Positions 1-7,967 of a DNA stretch of 64,000 nt are shown piece by piece (the stretch's first letter is position 1; every line of letters starts with the position of its first letter). The notes below the pieces were generated by a model. The model was not told the DNA's origin. It did no database searches and saw only the letters and a program-made list of their open reading frames with translations. The translations under genes and the position numbers were made by a program. The DNA comes from JABDQW01 sp942492025. GTDB lineage: Bacteria; Pseudomonadota; Gammaproteobacteria; SZUA-229. Location: the NCBI GenBank assembly GCA_942492025.1, contig CALODJ010000004.1:310001-374000 (forward strand), written 5' to 3'.

Positions 1-1203
1 GGGGTTCTGGATGAAGAAATTGACCGCGCTGGTGAACAGGTTGCCGGCAGCAATCGACATCATGAAAAAAGCCATGACAAATGATTTCATGCGTTTTGGC
101 GCCTGGGTGTAGGAGAATTCCAGGCAGGTGATCGATACCATGACCTCGGCTGCTGTCAGCACGACATAGGCCAGCAGTTGCCAGCTGATGTGTGGTGTCG
201 TTCCCTGGTCGATGCTCTGCTGGGCAAGCGCCGCGATGCTGAAAGCTATCACGGTGATGAACAGGCCGATGGCGATTTTGCGTAGTGGCGTCAGTCTGAT
301 CAGTCTATCCAGTTGTGGGTAGACCACGTAACTGAAAAACGGAATCAGCAACATCACCAGCAGTGGATTGGCCGCCTGAATTTGTGAGGGTAAAAGTTCA
401 ATGCCGAACAGTGTGCGCTCCATGTTCTGTGCCTGCAATACCCAGGCTGAACCGGTCTGGTCGAACAGTGCCCAGAACATCGCAACAAATACGTACAGAA
501 TACTGAGTTTGGCTATAGCGTTGAAACCTTCCCGGCTGAAAGTCTCGGCGATGAACCGTGTGCCGCCAGCAGGGATGTGTACAAATTTATAACGGCCCGC
601 CCAGAAGACCAGGGTGGCGAGCAGCATCAAAACGCCGGGTACACCAAACGCCACCGAGGCGCCAAAACTGTCCAGCAGCCAGGGGGTCAGCAGGGAGGAA
701 GCGAATGCGCCGAGGTTGATCGAGAAATAGAACCAGCCGAATACGCGAGGCAGCAGATGGCTGTTTGAGGCGCCAAACTGGTCACCGACATGGGCGGAAA
801 CGCAGGGTTTGATGCCACCGGCACCGAGCGCGATCAGCCCCAGTCCGATGGCGAGACCGAGGCGGCTATCATCCAGTGCCAGCGCAAAATGGCCCAGCGT
901 ATAGACGATCGACAACACAATGACGGTGCGGAATTTACCCAGTAATCCATCCGATATCAGTGCGCCCAGAATTGGCGTCAGATAAACCGCAGAGACAAAC
1001 AGGTGGTACCAGCTTTTGGCTTCATCCTCACTCATGACATCGATTTGGCTATCGGTGCTCATCAGATACTGAGTCATGAACACCACCAGGATGGCGCGCA
1101 TGCCATAGAAACTGAAACGCTCGGCCGCCTCATTGCCTATGATATAGGGAATGCCGTTAGGCATGGTTTGACTCGCCAGTGGTGCGTACAGGTAATGGCT
1201 CAT
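1..1203 (-). CDS. POT/PTR2-family proton-coupled peptide transporter (3' part cut off by window edge)
   Basis: Inner-membrane proton/oligopeptide symporter of the POT branch of the major facilitator superfamily. The N-terminus carries the family signature ExxERF followed by SFYGMRAIL at residues 25-38, the motif used for proton coupling and peptide binding. Alternating hydrophobic segments follow through the 401 codons visible. The gene starts at ATG 1203 and runs off the left edge, so the last 50-100 residues are missing. Its start overlaps the stop of the upstream TfoX-N gene by one base (TAATG), which suggests translational coupling. Substrate range (di- or tripeptides versus other solutes) cannot be read from the sequence. 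Confidence 0.9.
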   Translation of the reverse strand, partial: MSHYLYAPLASQTMPNGIPYIIGNEAAERFSFYGMRAILVVFMTQYLMSTDSQIDVMSEDEAKSWYHLFVSAVYLTPILGALISDGLLGKFRTVIVLSIVYTLGHFALALDDSRLGLAIGLGLIALGAGGIKPCVSAHVGDQFGASNSHLLPRVFGWFYFSINLGAFASSLLTPWLLDSFGASVAFGVPGVLMLLATLVFWAGRYKFVHIPAGGTRFIAETFSREGFNAIAKLSILYVFVAMFWALFDQTGSAWVLQAQNMERTLFGIELLPSQIQAANPLLVMLLIPFFSYVVYPQLDRLIRLTPLRKIAIGLFITVIAFSIAALAQQSIDQGTTPHISWQLLAYVVLTAAEVMVSITCLEFSYTQAPKRMKSFVMAFFMMSIAAGNLFTSAVNFFIQNP

Positions 1204-1556
1204 TATTGTCGTGCTTTTTTACTGTGCTTTCTGTTTTTCAGCGCCGCCGCAATCGCCATGTTTGCCCAGTGCTGCATGACTTCGGTATCGTCCAGAACTT
1301 CGGCGGGCGCCTCATGGTAGGACATATTGAAGGATTTGCCATTACGCTGGTAACTGAAAGCGGGCAGGCTACGTTGTTCATACTCGGGCAGGTTATCCGC
1401 GTTGGTTTTGAAATAAAGCACATCATCAGCAACCAGCGCGAACATCAGGTCATCGATATAGACGCCATAGCCGCCAAACATGGCCTTTGCCGATACCGGT
1501 CCCAGTGCTTGCATCTGTTCGAGTAGAAATTCAACGAACTCGTTATGCCTTTTCAT
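1203..1556 (-). CDS. TfoX N-terminal domain protein
   Basis: A 117-residue protein made of a single TfoX-N domain. The diagnostic stretch AMFGGYGVYIDDLMFALV lies at about residues 25-42, followed by the expected YFKTNADN and FSYQRNGK segments. The C-terminus is lysine-rich. The competence regulator TfoX/Sxy of Haemophilus has this domain plus a C-terminal one that is absent here, so competence regulation should not be assumed; stand-alone TfoX-N proteins have no settled function. No clear Shine-Dalgarno precedes the ATG, and a TATAAT-like hexamer lies only one base upstream. The stop overlaps the start of the peptide transporter. Confidence 0.88.
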   Translation of the reverse strand: MKRHNEFVEFLLEQMQALGPVSAKAMFGGYGVYIDDLMFALVADDVLYFKTNADNLPEYEQRSLPAFSYQRNGKSFNMSYHEAPAEVLDDTEVMQHWANMAIAAALKNRKHSKKARQ

Positions 1557-1879
1557 AATTATACAAGCAGGTTATGCATCCGGTGATCAAATCGGTTAGC
1601 ATGGGCGATTTATACATTGAGTCAGTGCATTTAAACGCAAAGCACGCGAAGGCGCAAAGAGCGCAGAGAAAATCTGTTTGTATTATTTGTATCGTAACTT
1701 GTCATGTGCGCTTTGTTTAATCCTGTGTGTCCGTTTTCATAACCCGTCATGTCTTCTCGATTCTTATCATTTCATTGCTGGGATGGTGCGCCGTTTCATC
1801 GAAAAGCTTTACGACCATAGGCATTGATGCGCTTTGGGCCTCGATGGCGGCACGCATTGTCAATCCTCCGCGAGTATAA
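1557..1879. other. Intergenic region between divergent tfoX-like gene and birA
   Basis: No gene of its own is supported here. It separates the minus-strand TfoX-N gene from plus-strand birA, so it should hold both promoters, but I see no convincing -35/-10 pair for birA. A short GCAAAG/GCAGAG-type dispersed repeat lies at 1634-1676. Confidence 0.6.
1634..1676 (+). repeat. Dispersed ACGCAAAG-type repeat, copy 1
   Basis: A quasi-periodic run of CGCAAAG/CGCGAAG/CGCAGAG units ending in GAGAAAATCTG. The same arrangement recurs at 43048-43090, ending in GAGAAATCTG, with shorter relatives at 57300-57322 and 57425-57450. Repeats of this look are scattered in many proteobacterial genomes; function unknown. 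Confidence 0.6.
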
Positions 1880-2716
1880 GTGACCAGTCGATTCAACAAA
1901 CAGCGCATTGTGCAATTACTCGAAGACGGCGAGTTTCCGGGTGGCGTGCATCTGTTCGATACGATCGATTCGACGAATGACTGGTCGCTGGCGGAAATTA
2001 AACGCGGGCGGGTACCGCCTTTTATCTGCCTGGCCGATCATCAAAGCAGAGGACGCGGACGCAGGGGTAGGCACTGGTTGTCACCATCCGGGGCAAATGT
2101 CTACCTCAGCCTGGTCTGGCATTTTGAGTTGGCGGCCCAGCAGCTGGGCCTGTTGTCTCTGGCGCAGGGGGTCGCTGTTATCAGGGCCTTGCGCCGGATT
2201 GGCATCACTGATGCATGGCTCAAATGGCCGAATGATGTATTGATCAAGAGCGACAAGATTGCAGGTGTGCTGATTGAAACGAGCGGCATTGGTAGCGGAA
2301 GTTTTAATGCCGTCATAGGTATCGGGCTCAATTATCGTATGCCTGAAAAGTTAGCAAGCGAATCCATTGTACGCTGGACGGATGTCGTACATGCGATCAG
2401 TGGCGGGGTCCCCGATCGAAATGTCGTGGTTGCGATGCTGTTAACGGAAGTGGTTAAAATGTGCCGTCTATACCAACACAGAGCGTCGAGTCTGTTCGAT
2501 GAACTCAGGCGTGAACTCGCTGCATTGTCCGGCAGGAACGTGAGTGTTTACACGGAAGCTGGTGATCGGGTATCGGGTCAGGTGCTCGGTATCAGTCAGA
2601 CCGGGGAGCTCAGGGTGTTGGTCGAAGGCAGTGAACGTCGCTTCAACTCTGCCGATGTTAGCTTGGCCGGGCCGGTCGGTGGGTCTGATGAGGGTGCGGG
2701 TCATGCTGACGATTGA
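1880..2716 (+). CDS. birA: Biotin--[acetyl-CoA-carboxylase] ligase, without the DNA-binding domain
   Basis: Makes biotinyl-5'-AMP and transfers biotin to the BCCP subunit of acetyl-CoA carboxylase in the cytosol. Visible motifs are DSTN at residues 30-33, the biotin-binding loop GRGRRGRHW at 58-66, KWPNDV at 115-120, the KIAGVLIE lysine segment at 126-133, and a C-terminal SH3-like domain. The GTG start at 1880 follows an in-frame TAA at 1877, so the gene cannot extend upstream. Residue 1 therefore begins where the E. coli helix-turn-helix domain ends, which makes this a ligase-only (class I) BirA that cannot act as the biotin-operon repressor. Its 3' end overlaps coaX by 14 bp. Confidence 0.95.
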   Translation: MTSRFNKQRIVQLLEDGEFPGGVHLFDTIDSTNDWSLAEIKRGRVPPFICLADHQSRGRGRRGRHWLSPSGANVYLSLVWHFELAAQQLGLLSLAQGVAVIRALRRIGITDAWLKWPNDVLIKSDKIAGVLIETSGIGSGSFNAVIGIGLNYRMPEKLASESIVRWTDVVHAISGGVPDRNVVVAMLLTEVVKMCRLYQHRASSLFDELRRELAALSGRNVSVYTEAGDRVSGQVLGISQTGELRVLVEGSERRFNSADVSLAGPVGGSDEGAGHADD

Positions 2717-3449
2717 TATTGGCAATACACATATCAAGTGGGCTGTATGGGATAATGAGCTTATCATTCGCTCGGGTTCGTTTGCGTATTCGAAACGCCA
2801 GGCGCAGCAGGCTTTTGTCAACTGGAATGGCCTGCGTCCTGAGAGGCGGGTCATGGTCGCCTGCGTTGGCGGCGAGGCTGTTGAACAGGCATTGACAGCC
2901 TGGATGCGAAAAAACTGGTCGGTAACACCGGAATTTTTGCGCTCTACGGCAAAACTGGCTGGTGTCAGCAACGCTTACCCGGAACCCTCGCAGTACGGTG
3001 TTGACCGCTGGGCTGCGCTCCTGGGTGCGCGCGCGTTGACGCATCTGCCGGTTTGTATTATCGATGCCGGCACCGCAATTACGTTTGATCTGGTTGATGC
3101 TGAAGGACAGCACCAGGGCGGACTGATACTACCCGGCTTGCAGATGATGCGCGATGCGCTATTGCAGGGTACTGATGGCATCGATCAGACCAGTGGCAGC
3201 ATTACGGCTTTTGCCAATAATACGGCCGATGCGGTCAGCAGTGGTACACTACATATGATGCGGGCGGCAATAAACGAAATCTGTACCTCTGCTACCCGGT
3301 TACTCGGGAGCAGTATGAAAATAATAATAACGGGCGGAATGTCGGAGCTGATCTTGTCACTACCGGGTGTGCCTCAAATGCAGCATGAACCCGCGTTGGT
3401 GCTACAGGGGCTGCGTGTTGCAGCCCAGCGCCAGACTGACGGGGACTGA
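2703..3449 (+). CDS. coaX: Type III pantothenate kinase
   Basis: Phosphorylates pantothenate in the first step of coenzyme A synthesis. It is the ASKHA-fold, acetyl-CoA-insensitive type that replaces CoaA. The phosphate-binding DIGNTHIKWAVWD starts at residue 5, and the YGVDRWAAL and DAGTAITFDLVD motifs follow, the latter near residue 120. ATG 2703 was chosen because it places DIGN at the usual position and gives 248 residues, typical for CoaX; longer in-frame upstream starts lie inside birA. The gene is translated from within the birA tail (14-bp overlap), a pairing seen in many gammaproteobacteria. Confidence 0.95.
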   Translation: MLTIDIGNTHIKWAVWDNELIIRSGSFAYSKRQAQQAFVNWNGLRPERRVMVACVGGEAVEQALTAWMRKNWSVTPEFLRSTAKLAGVSNAYPEPSQYGVDRWAALLGARALTHLPVCIIDAGTAITFDLVDAEGQHQGGLILPGLQMMRDALLQGTDGIDQTSGSITAFANNTADAVSSGTLHMMRAAINEICTSATRLLGSSMKIIITGGMSELILSLPGVPQMQHEPALVLQGLRVAAQRQTDGD

Positions 3450-3452
3450 TCG

Positions 3453-4325
3453 ATGCGCTGGTTCTTTTTGATCCTGCTAATGGTAAATATTCTCTACGTT
3501 ACCTGGGAGCTCAAGCGCGAGCGGCCGGGACCAGCCGTCATCGCGACACTTCCGCAGCACGTGGACCATATAATCTTGCTGAGTGAGCTCGAATCCGGGA
3601 CACCGCAGCCCGAGCCTGTAGCCCAGGCTGCAGCCGATTTGGACGAGCAGGCGCCGGCACTTTCGGAAGTTCAGACAGTTGAACAACAGCAGCAAATCGA
3701 TACGAACGAAGCCGAGCCAGACACTGTTGAAACACCCGCTGACTCGCAGCCAGTCAACGCCGAAACCCCGGATGACACCGACACGCCTGTGGCAGGCCGG
3801 GCAGTGGCTGGCGCACAGCTTGATCCGCCGCTAGAAATACCCGCAGACAGGCCTGCTGATGAGCTGTGTTTCACGCTCGGCCCTTTTCGTGAAATGAAAA
3901 CACTCCGTGTTGTCACGCGTGAGATCAAGGACTATGTCATCGAGGCCTCGTTCAGAAGCCGGGAAGAGCAGGAGCAGTCGATGTTCCGGGTATACCTGGC
4001 ACCGCTTGGCAGCAAACGGGAGGCCAAGGCCCTGACAAAGCAGCTGGTCAGCAAGAACATCCGGGATTATTTCATTATCACTGATGGGCCGTACAAAAAT
4101 GGCGTCTCACTCGGCTACTTCAGTGACAAGGCCAGGGCCCAGCGTCACGCCGAGCGTGTGCGTCAAGCCGGCTTCGATGCCATTGTCGAACCGGTTTTTC
4201 GAAACTACACCATTTACTGGCTGGATTACCGCATCAAGGCGGGTAATGAGGTACCGCAGCGGATTTTTGATCAACACCTCGACAATTCAACGCAGCGGCT
4301 GAGTCGCAGCTGCGTGTCAAATTAA
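3453..4325 (+). CDS. SPOR-domain protein with one N-terminal membrane anchor
   Basis: A 290-residue protein beginning 3 bp after coaX. Residues 2-18 form a single membrane helix preceded by MR. Residues about 45-135 are an acidic, Pro/Gln/Glu/Thr-rich linker. The C-terminal half (about 140-270) has the beta-alpha-beta pattern of an SPOR-like peptidoglycan-binding domain: CFTLGPF, then FRVYLAPLGSKREAKAL, then VSLGYFSDKARAQRHAERV. SPOR proteins bind denuded septal peptidoglycan, so a periplasmic, inner-membrane-anchored role near the division site is inferred. Its position between coaX and the tRNA-tufB cluster is also seen in relatives such as Pseudomonas. The specific role is unknown. Confidence 0.8.
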   Translation: MRWFFLILLMVNILYVTWELKRERPGPAVIATLPQHVDHIILLSELESGTPQPEPVAQAAADLDEQAPALSEVQTVEQQQQIDTNEAEPDTVETPADSQPVNAETPDDTDTPVAGRAVAGAQLDPPLEIPADRPADELCFTLGPFREMKTLRVVTREIKDYVIEASFRSREEQEQSMFRVYLAPLGSKREAKALTKQLVSKNIRDYFIITDGPYKNGVSLGYFSDKARAQRHAERVRQAGFDAIVEPVFRNYTIYWLDYRIKAGNEVPQRIFDQHLDNSTQRLSRSCVSN

Positions 4326-4797
4326 TTTCCTCGATCTTGATATCCTCATGCTAAGGTCTCTCCAATGTCTCAATGCGAAGATCGCGGAGGTGCGAGTACT
4401 GCAAACGATAACGTTTCCTTGTGTTGTCAAACGCTTCATGTCATCTCGACCGGCAGAAGATATCTACCTGCGGCGCGGTGATGGATTGGGTTTCGTTCCT
4501 GCTGGTCGAGGCTGCAGCATTACGATTGGCGTTTTTTCGCGTTCGTTTGCGAACCAGCACTGCGTCGATTGCACCCACGATGCCGCCGTTAGACATCGAA
4601 GCTGTGACGAGCTTCTATCAATGTGCCCTTGAGGATCAGTAATCTTGCGAAATGTCAGAGAATCGGTTGCTTTAACTGGAGTCAACCCCTAAAATTCACC
4701 GCCTTATAATTTTCTGATGCAGGGCGCCGGGCCGACATGCGTTTGCGCTAAACGAGGATATCTGTTCAGAAGTCATTGCAGTAACTTTGACAAACAG
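4326..4797. other. Intergenic region upstream of the tRNA-tufB operon
   Basis: Short open frames occur on both strands, but none has a Shine-Dalgarno, a recognisable family or sensible composition. The right end carries promoter-like hexamers for the tRNA-tufB transcript (4667-4710). I see nothing else that can be supported. Confidence 0.5.
4667..4710 (+). promoter_or_regulatory. Candidate promoter(s) of the tRNA-tufB operon
   Basis: Two candidate -10 boxes lie about 90-110 bp before the first tRNA. TTGCTT (4667-4672) is followed after 17 bp by TAAAAT (4690-4695). A perfect TATAAT lies at 4705-4710 but lacks a good -35. The downstream stretch is GC-rich (GGGCGCCGGGCC), resembling the discriminators of stringently controlled stable-RNA promoters. 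Confidence 0.4.
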
Positions 4798-4873
4798 GCT
4801 GGTGTAGCTCAGTTGGTAGAGCAGCTGATTTGTAATCAGCAGGTCGGGGGTTCGAATCCGTCCACCAGCTCCA
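4798..4873 (+). tRNA. thrU: tRNA-Thr (anticodon TGT)
   Basis: A 76-nt cloverleaf. The acceptor arms GCTGGTG and CACCAGC pair perfectly, the anticodon stem GCTGA/TCAGC encloses TTTGTAA, the T loop is GTTCGAATC, and CCA is encoded. It is the first gene of a thrU-tyrU-glyT-thrT-tufB cluster matching E. coli order. Confidence 0.97.
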
Positions 4874-4947
4874 TATTTTTTTGCCGTATCAGTTTGTTAC
4901 GGTTGACAGTCGCGTTGCGCTCGCGCAAAATACGCGGCTTGATTTTG

Positions 4948-5032
4948 GGAGGGGTTCCCGAGTGGCCAAAGGGGGCAGACTGTAAATCTGCTGGTTCTAC
5001 CTTCGGAGGTTCGAATCCTCCCCCCTCCACCA
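4948..5032 (+). tRNA. tyrU: tRNA-Tyr (anticodon GTA)
   Basis: An 85-nt class II tRNA with a long variable arm. The acceptor arms GGAGGGG and CCCCTCC pair, the anticodon stem CAGAC..GTCTG-type arm encloses TGTAAA, and CCA is encoded. The body closely matches E. coli tRNA-Tyr. Confidence 0.97.
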
Positions 5033-5163
5033 GATAACAGTGGAAAGAGAGCAGGGTCAGGGGCAAGGTGACGGATCATATTTAGGATGGGTAACACTGT
5101 TGACTTGGCTGGTTCCTCATTATTAGCAGGTTTAAGATGTATTGCCGCTTGCCACTGGAACGT

Positions 5164-5237
5164 GCGGGTGTAGTTCAATGGTAGAACTTCAGCCTTCCAA
5201 GCTGACTATGTGGGTTCGATTCCCATCACCCGCTCCA
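5164..5237 (+). tRNA. glyT: tRNA-Gly (anticodon TCC)
   Basis: A 74-nt tRNA. The acceptor arms GCGGGTG and CACCCGC pair, the anticodon arm CAGC-CTTCCAA-GCTG gives TCC, and CCA is encoded. It sits third in the tRNA-tufB cluster. Confidence 0.97.
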
Positions 5238-5360
5238 ATTACAAGGGGCAGGTAACAGGAATGAGAGCCGGGGAAAACGATTGGGCGTTGGTAACCGTGA
5301 AGGGCATGAGAACTGTTTTTAGCTTGAGGGCCGCGTTACTAAACTAATGACTGTTTTTTT

Positions 5361-5436
<76 letters not shown>

Positions 5437-5504
5437 GATAAAAGTAAGATTGAATTTCGTCAACCATTTTTTGTTAAACAGACTATCCGGGGGAGACATT
5501 AACA

Positions 5505-6695
5505 ATGTCCAAGGAAAAATTTGAGAGAACGAAACCCCACGTAAACGTGGGCACAATCGGTCACGTTGACCACGGCAAGACCACGCTGACGGCGGCGCTG
5601 ACGAAGGTGATGGCGGAGCAGCAGGGTGGTGAAGTCAAGGCCTTTGATCAGATTGATAACGCCCCGGAAGAGAAAGCGCGCGGTATCACGATTGCGACCT
5701 CGCACGTGGAGTACGAGAGCGGTGCGCGCCACTATGCCCACGTTGACTGCCCGGGCCACGCGGACTACGTGAAGAACATGATTACCGGTGCGGCGCAGAT
5801 GGACGGCGCGATTCTGGTTTGTTCGGCGGCCGACGGTCCGATGCCGCAGACGCGCGAGCATATTCTGCTGTCACGCCAGGTGGGTGTGCCCTATATCGTG
5901 GTTTACCTGAACAAGGCCGACATGGTGGATGACGCCGAGCTGCTGGAGCTGGTGGAGATGGAAGTGCGCGAGTTGCTGGATGCGTACGAGTTTCCGGGCG
6001 ACGACACGCCGATCATCACCGGTTCGGCGCTGAAGGCGCTGGAAGGCGATACCTCGGATATTGGTGCGCCGTCGATCGTGAAGCTGGTAGAAGCGATGGA
6101 CGAGTACATTCCTGAGCCGGAGCGTGCGATCGACCAGCCGTTCCTGATGCCGGTGGAAGACGTGTTCTCGATCTCGGGTCGTGGCACGGTAGTGACCGGC
6201 CGTATCGAGCGCGGCATTATCAAGGTGGGCGAGGAAATCGAGATTGTTGGTATCCGCGACACGCAGACGACGACGGTGACGGGTGTGGAGATGTTCCGCA
6301 AGCTGCTGGACGAAGGTCAGGCCGGTGACAACGTGGGTCTGTTGCTGCGCGGCACCAAGCGCGAGGAAGTTGAGCGTGGGCAGGTGTGCTGCAAGCCGAA
6401 ATCGGTGACCCCGCACACCAAGTTTGAGTGCGAAGTGTACGTACTGAGCAAGGATGAAGGCGGTCGTCATACCCCGTTCTTCAACAACTACCGTCCCCAG
6501 TTTTACTTCCGTACCACGGACGTGACCGGCGCCTGTGATTTACCGGAAGGCGTGGAGATGGTGATGCCGGGTGATAACGTGAAGATGACGGTGAGCCTGA
6601 TCGCGCCGATTGCGATGGAAGAAGGTCTGCGCTTTGCGATCCGTGAAGGTGGCCGCACCGTCGGTGCGGGCGTAGTCAGTAAGATTATTGAATAG
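5505..6695 (+). CDS. tufB: Elongation factor Tu, tRNA-linked copy
   Basis: A GTPase that delivers aminoacyl-tRNA to the ribosomal A site. It has 396 residues, with the P-loop GHVDHGKT at 19-26, DCPGH and NKAD G-motifs, and the standard three domains. ATG start; a strong GGGGGAG lies about 10 bp upstream. The protein is identical to the second copy at 22284-23474, and I found no nucleotide difference from base 2 of the start codon to about 6673. The divergence that begins there is limited to the last few codons and the stop (TAG here, TAA in tufA). This is typical of gene conversion between tuf genes. Confidence 0.98.
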   Translation: MSKEKFERTKPHVNVGTIGHVDHGKTTLTAALTKVMAEQQGGEVKAFDQIDNAPEEKARGITIATSHVEYESGARHYAHVDCPGHADYVKNMITGAAQMDGAILVCSAADGPMPQTREHILLSRQVGVPYIVVYLNKADMVDDAELLELVEMEVRELLDAYEFPGDDTPIITGSALKALEGDTSDIGAPSIVKLVEAMDEYIPEPERAIDQPFLMPVEDVFSISGRGTVVTGRIERGIIKVGEEIEIVGIRDTQTTTVTGVEMFRKLLDEGQAGDNVGLLLRGTKREEVERGQVCCKPKSVTPHTKFECEVYVLSKDEGGRHTPFFNNYRPQFYFRTTDVTGACDLPEGVEMVMPGDNVKMTVSLIAPIAMEEGLRFAIREGGRTVGAGVVSKIIE

Positions 6696-6726
6696 GTACT
6701 AGTTCAATCGAGCGAGTATAAGGTTG

Positions 6727-6749
6727 CGGGCCAGCCGGGGGTTGGCCCG
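6727..6749 (+). terminator. GC-rich hairpin after tufB, possible partial terminator
   Basis: CGGGCCA pairs with TGGCCCG across a short loop and is followed by only a weak T stretch (TTCCT). It lies between tufB and tRNA-Trp. Read-through or processing seems more likely than full termination. Confidence 0.4.
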
Positions 6750-6786
6750 TTCCTGATTGCTGCAGCTGACAAACTCGATGTGATTT

Positions 6787-6862
6787 AGGCCAGTGGCTCA
6801 ATTGGTAGAGCAGCGGTCTCCAAAACCGCAGGTTGGGGGTTCGAGTCCCTCCTGGCCTGCCA
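6787..6862 (+). tRNA. trpT: tRNA-Trp (anticodon CCA)
   Basis: A 76-nt tRNA. The acceptor arms AGGCCAG and CTGGCCT pair with discriminator G, the anticodon arm is CGGT-CTCCAAA-ACCG, and CCA is encoded. It lies directly upstream of secE, an arrangement common in proteobacteria. Confidence 0.97.
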
Positions 6863-6896
6863 ACTTTAAACGGTTCAGCAGGTAGTTAATAGCACT

Positions 6897-7277
6897 ATGG
6901 TCGCAAAGACCGAAACAGAAGTTTCGAACAAACTGGATACCTTCAAGCTGGTGGTCGCTGTCGCGATCCTGCTGGCTGGTATTGGTGGTTTTTACTATTA
7001 CGCAGATGCGTCGCTGCTGTATCGGGTGCTGGGGCTGGTCGCGTTGGCGATCGTTGCGGTTGGCATTGCGCTGACGACAGGCACAGGTCAAGCCATTGTG
7101 TCGTTCGGTCGTGAATCTCGCGCGGAGGTGCGCAAGGTTGTCTGGCCGACAAGGCAGGAAACGCTACAGACCACCTTGATGGTGGTTGTGGCGGTGATTA
7201 TTCTGGGTATTTTCCTCTGGCTGATTGACATGATGTTGTTGAGCGGTGTTCAGATGTTGACAGGACAAGGGGGCTAG
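6897..7277 (+). CDS. secE: SecE, preprotein translocase subunit
   Basis: The small essential clamp subunit of the SecYEG channel in the inner membrane. At 126 residues it is the long enterobacterial form, with two extra N-terminal membrane helices (about 17-35 and 40-60) ahead of the conserved amphipathic helix FGRESRAEVRKVVWPTRQET and a final membrane helix at about 93-117. It begins 35 bp after tRNA-Trp and ends 2 bp before nusG, the near-universal secE-nusG pair. Its partner SecY is encoded at 33254. Confidence 0.97.
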   Translation: MVAKTETEVSNKLDTFKLVVAVAILLAGIGGFYYYADASLLYRVLGLVALAIVAVGIALTTGTGQAIVSFGRESRAEVRKVVWPTRQETLQTTLMVVVAVIILGIFLWLIDMMLLSGVQMLTGQGG

Positions 7278-7279
7278 CT

Positions 7280-7813
7280 GTGAGTAAACGCTGGTATGTT
7301 GTGCACGCGTATTCCGGTTTTGAAGCCAAGGTGAAAGATTCGCTGGAAGAGCACATTGCTCTGGCGGGCATGCAGGACCAGTTTGGCGACATCCTGATTC
7401 CAACGGAAGAGGTGGTCGAAGTGCGCGATGGTGCCAAGCGGCGCTCCGAAAGAAAATTTTTTCCGGGCTATGTGCTGGTGCAGATGGAAATGACCGATGA
7501 GACCTGGCACCTGGTCAAGGACGTACCCAAGGTTATGGGATTCATTGGCGGCACCAAGGACAAGCCCGCGCCCATCACGGATAGGGAGGCGGAGCAGATT
7601 CTTGGCGCGATTCAGGAAGGTGCCGAGAAGCCGAAACCCAAGGTGCTGTATGAGCCTGGGGAAGTCGTTCGAGTCACCGATGGGCCGTTCAACGACTTCA
7701 GTGGCGTTGTAGAAGAAGTGGATTATGAGCACAGTCGTCTGAAGGTGGCGGTGCTGATCTTTGGCCGCTCTACGCCGGTCGAGCTGGAGTTCGGCCAGGT
7801 CGAGAAAGGCTAG
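7280..7813 (+). CDS. nusG: Transcription termination/antitermination factor NusG
   Basis: Binds the RNA polymerase clamp, suppresses pausing and links polymerase to Rho or to ribosomal S10. It has 177 residues: the NGN domain (RWYVVHAYSGFEAKV at the start, RKFFPGYVLVQMEM near residue 60) and a C-terminal KOW domain with GPFNDFSGVVEEVD. The start is GTG 7280, placed 2 bp after the secE stop. Confidence 0.98.
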   Translation: MSKRWYVVHAYSGFEAKVKDSLEEHIALAGMQDQFGDILIPTEEVVEVRDGAKRRSERKFFPGYVLVQMEMTDETWHLVKDVPKVMGFIGGTKDKPAPITDREAEQILGAIQEGAEKPKPKVLYEPGEVVRVTDGPFNDFSGVVEEVDYEHSRLKVAVLIFGRSTPVELEFGQVEKG

Positions 7814-7877
7814 CCCGGATACTGCTCGAAGAGGAACAGCCTTTTTGGCGTAATAGTAACAACAGGGCCCGGGTTCC

Positions 7878-7967
7878 TGTTATAATAACTGGTTTGTTCA
7901 ACCTAGATGCTTTTAATGACGGGGAGCCTGGACACAAGCGCCTGGCGTTTGCACCCGGGAGTAAAAT
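7878..7967 (+). promoter_or_regulatory. Candidate rplKA promoter and leader (possible L1 site)
   Basis: The extended -10 motif TGTTATAAT (7878-7886) lies in the 154-bp gap between nusG and rplK, without a clear -35. The roughly 75-nt leader after it contains GGGGAGCCTGG and GCACCCGGGAG blocks that could fold into the type of stem used by L1 for autogenous control of L11-L1 in other gammaproteobacteria. The L1 site is inferred from position and resemblance only. Confidence 0.42.

Noticed and set aside
1557..1564. TATAAT directly before the TfoX-N start as evidence for a leaderless transcript
   Set aside because: Transcription would start inside the second codon and no -35 is at the right distance, so the match is probably incidental.
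4348..4642. Short open frames before the tRNA cluster
   Set aside because: Overlapping frames on both strands with no ribosome-binding site and no protein-like motif.
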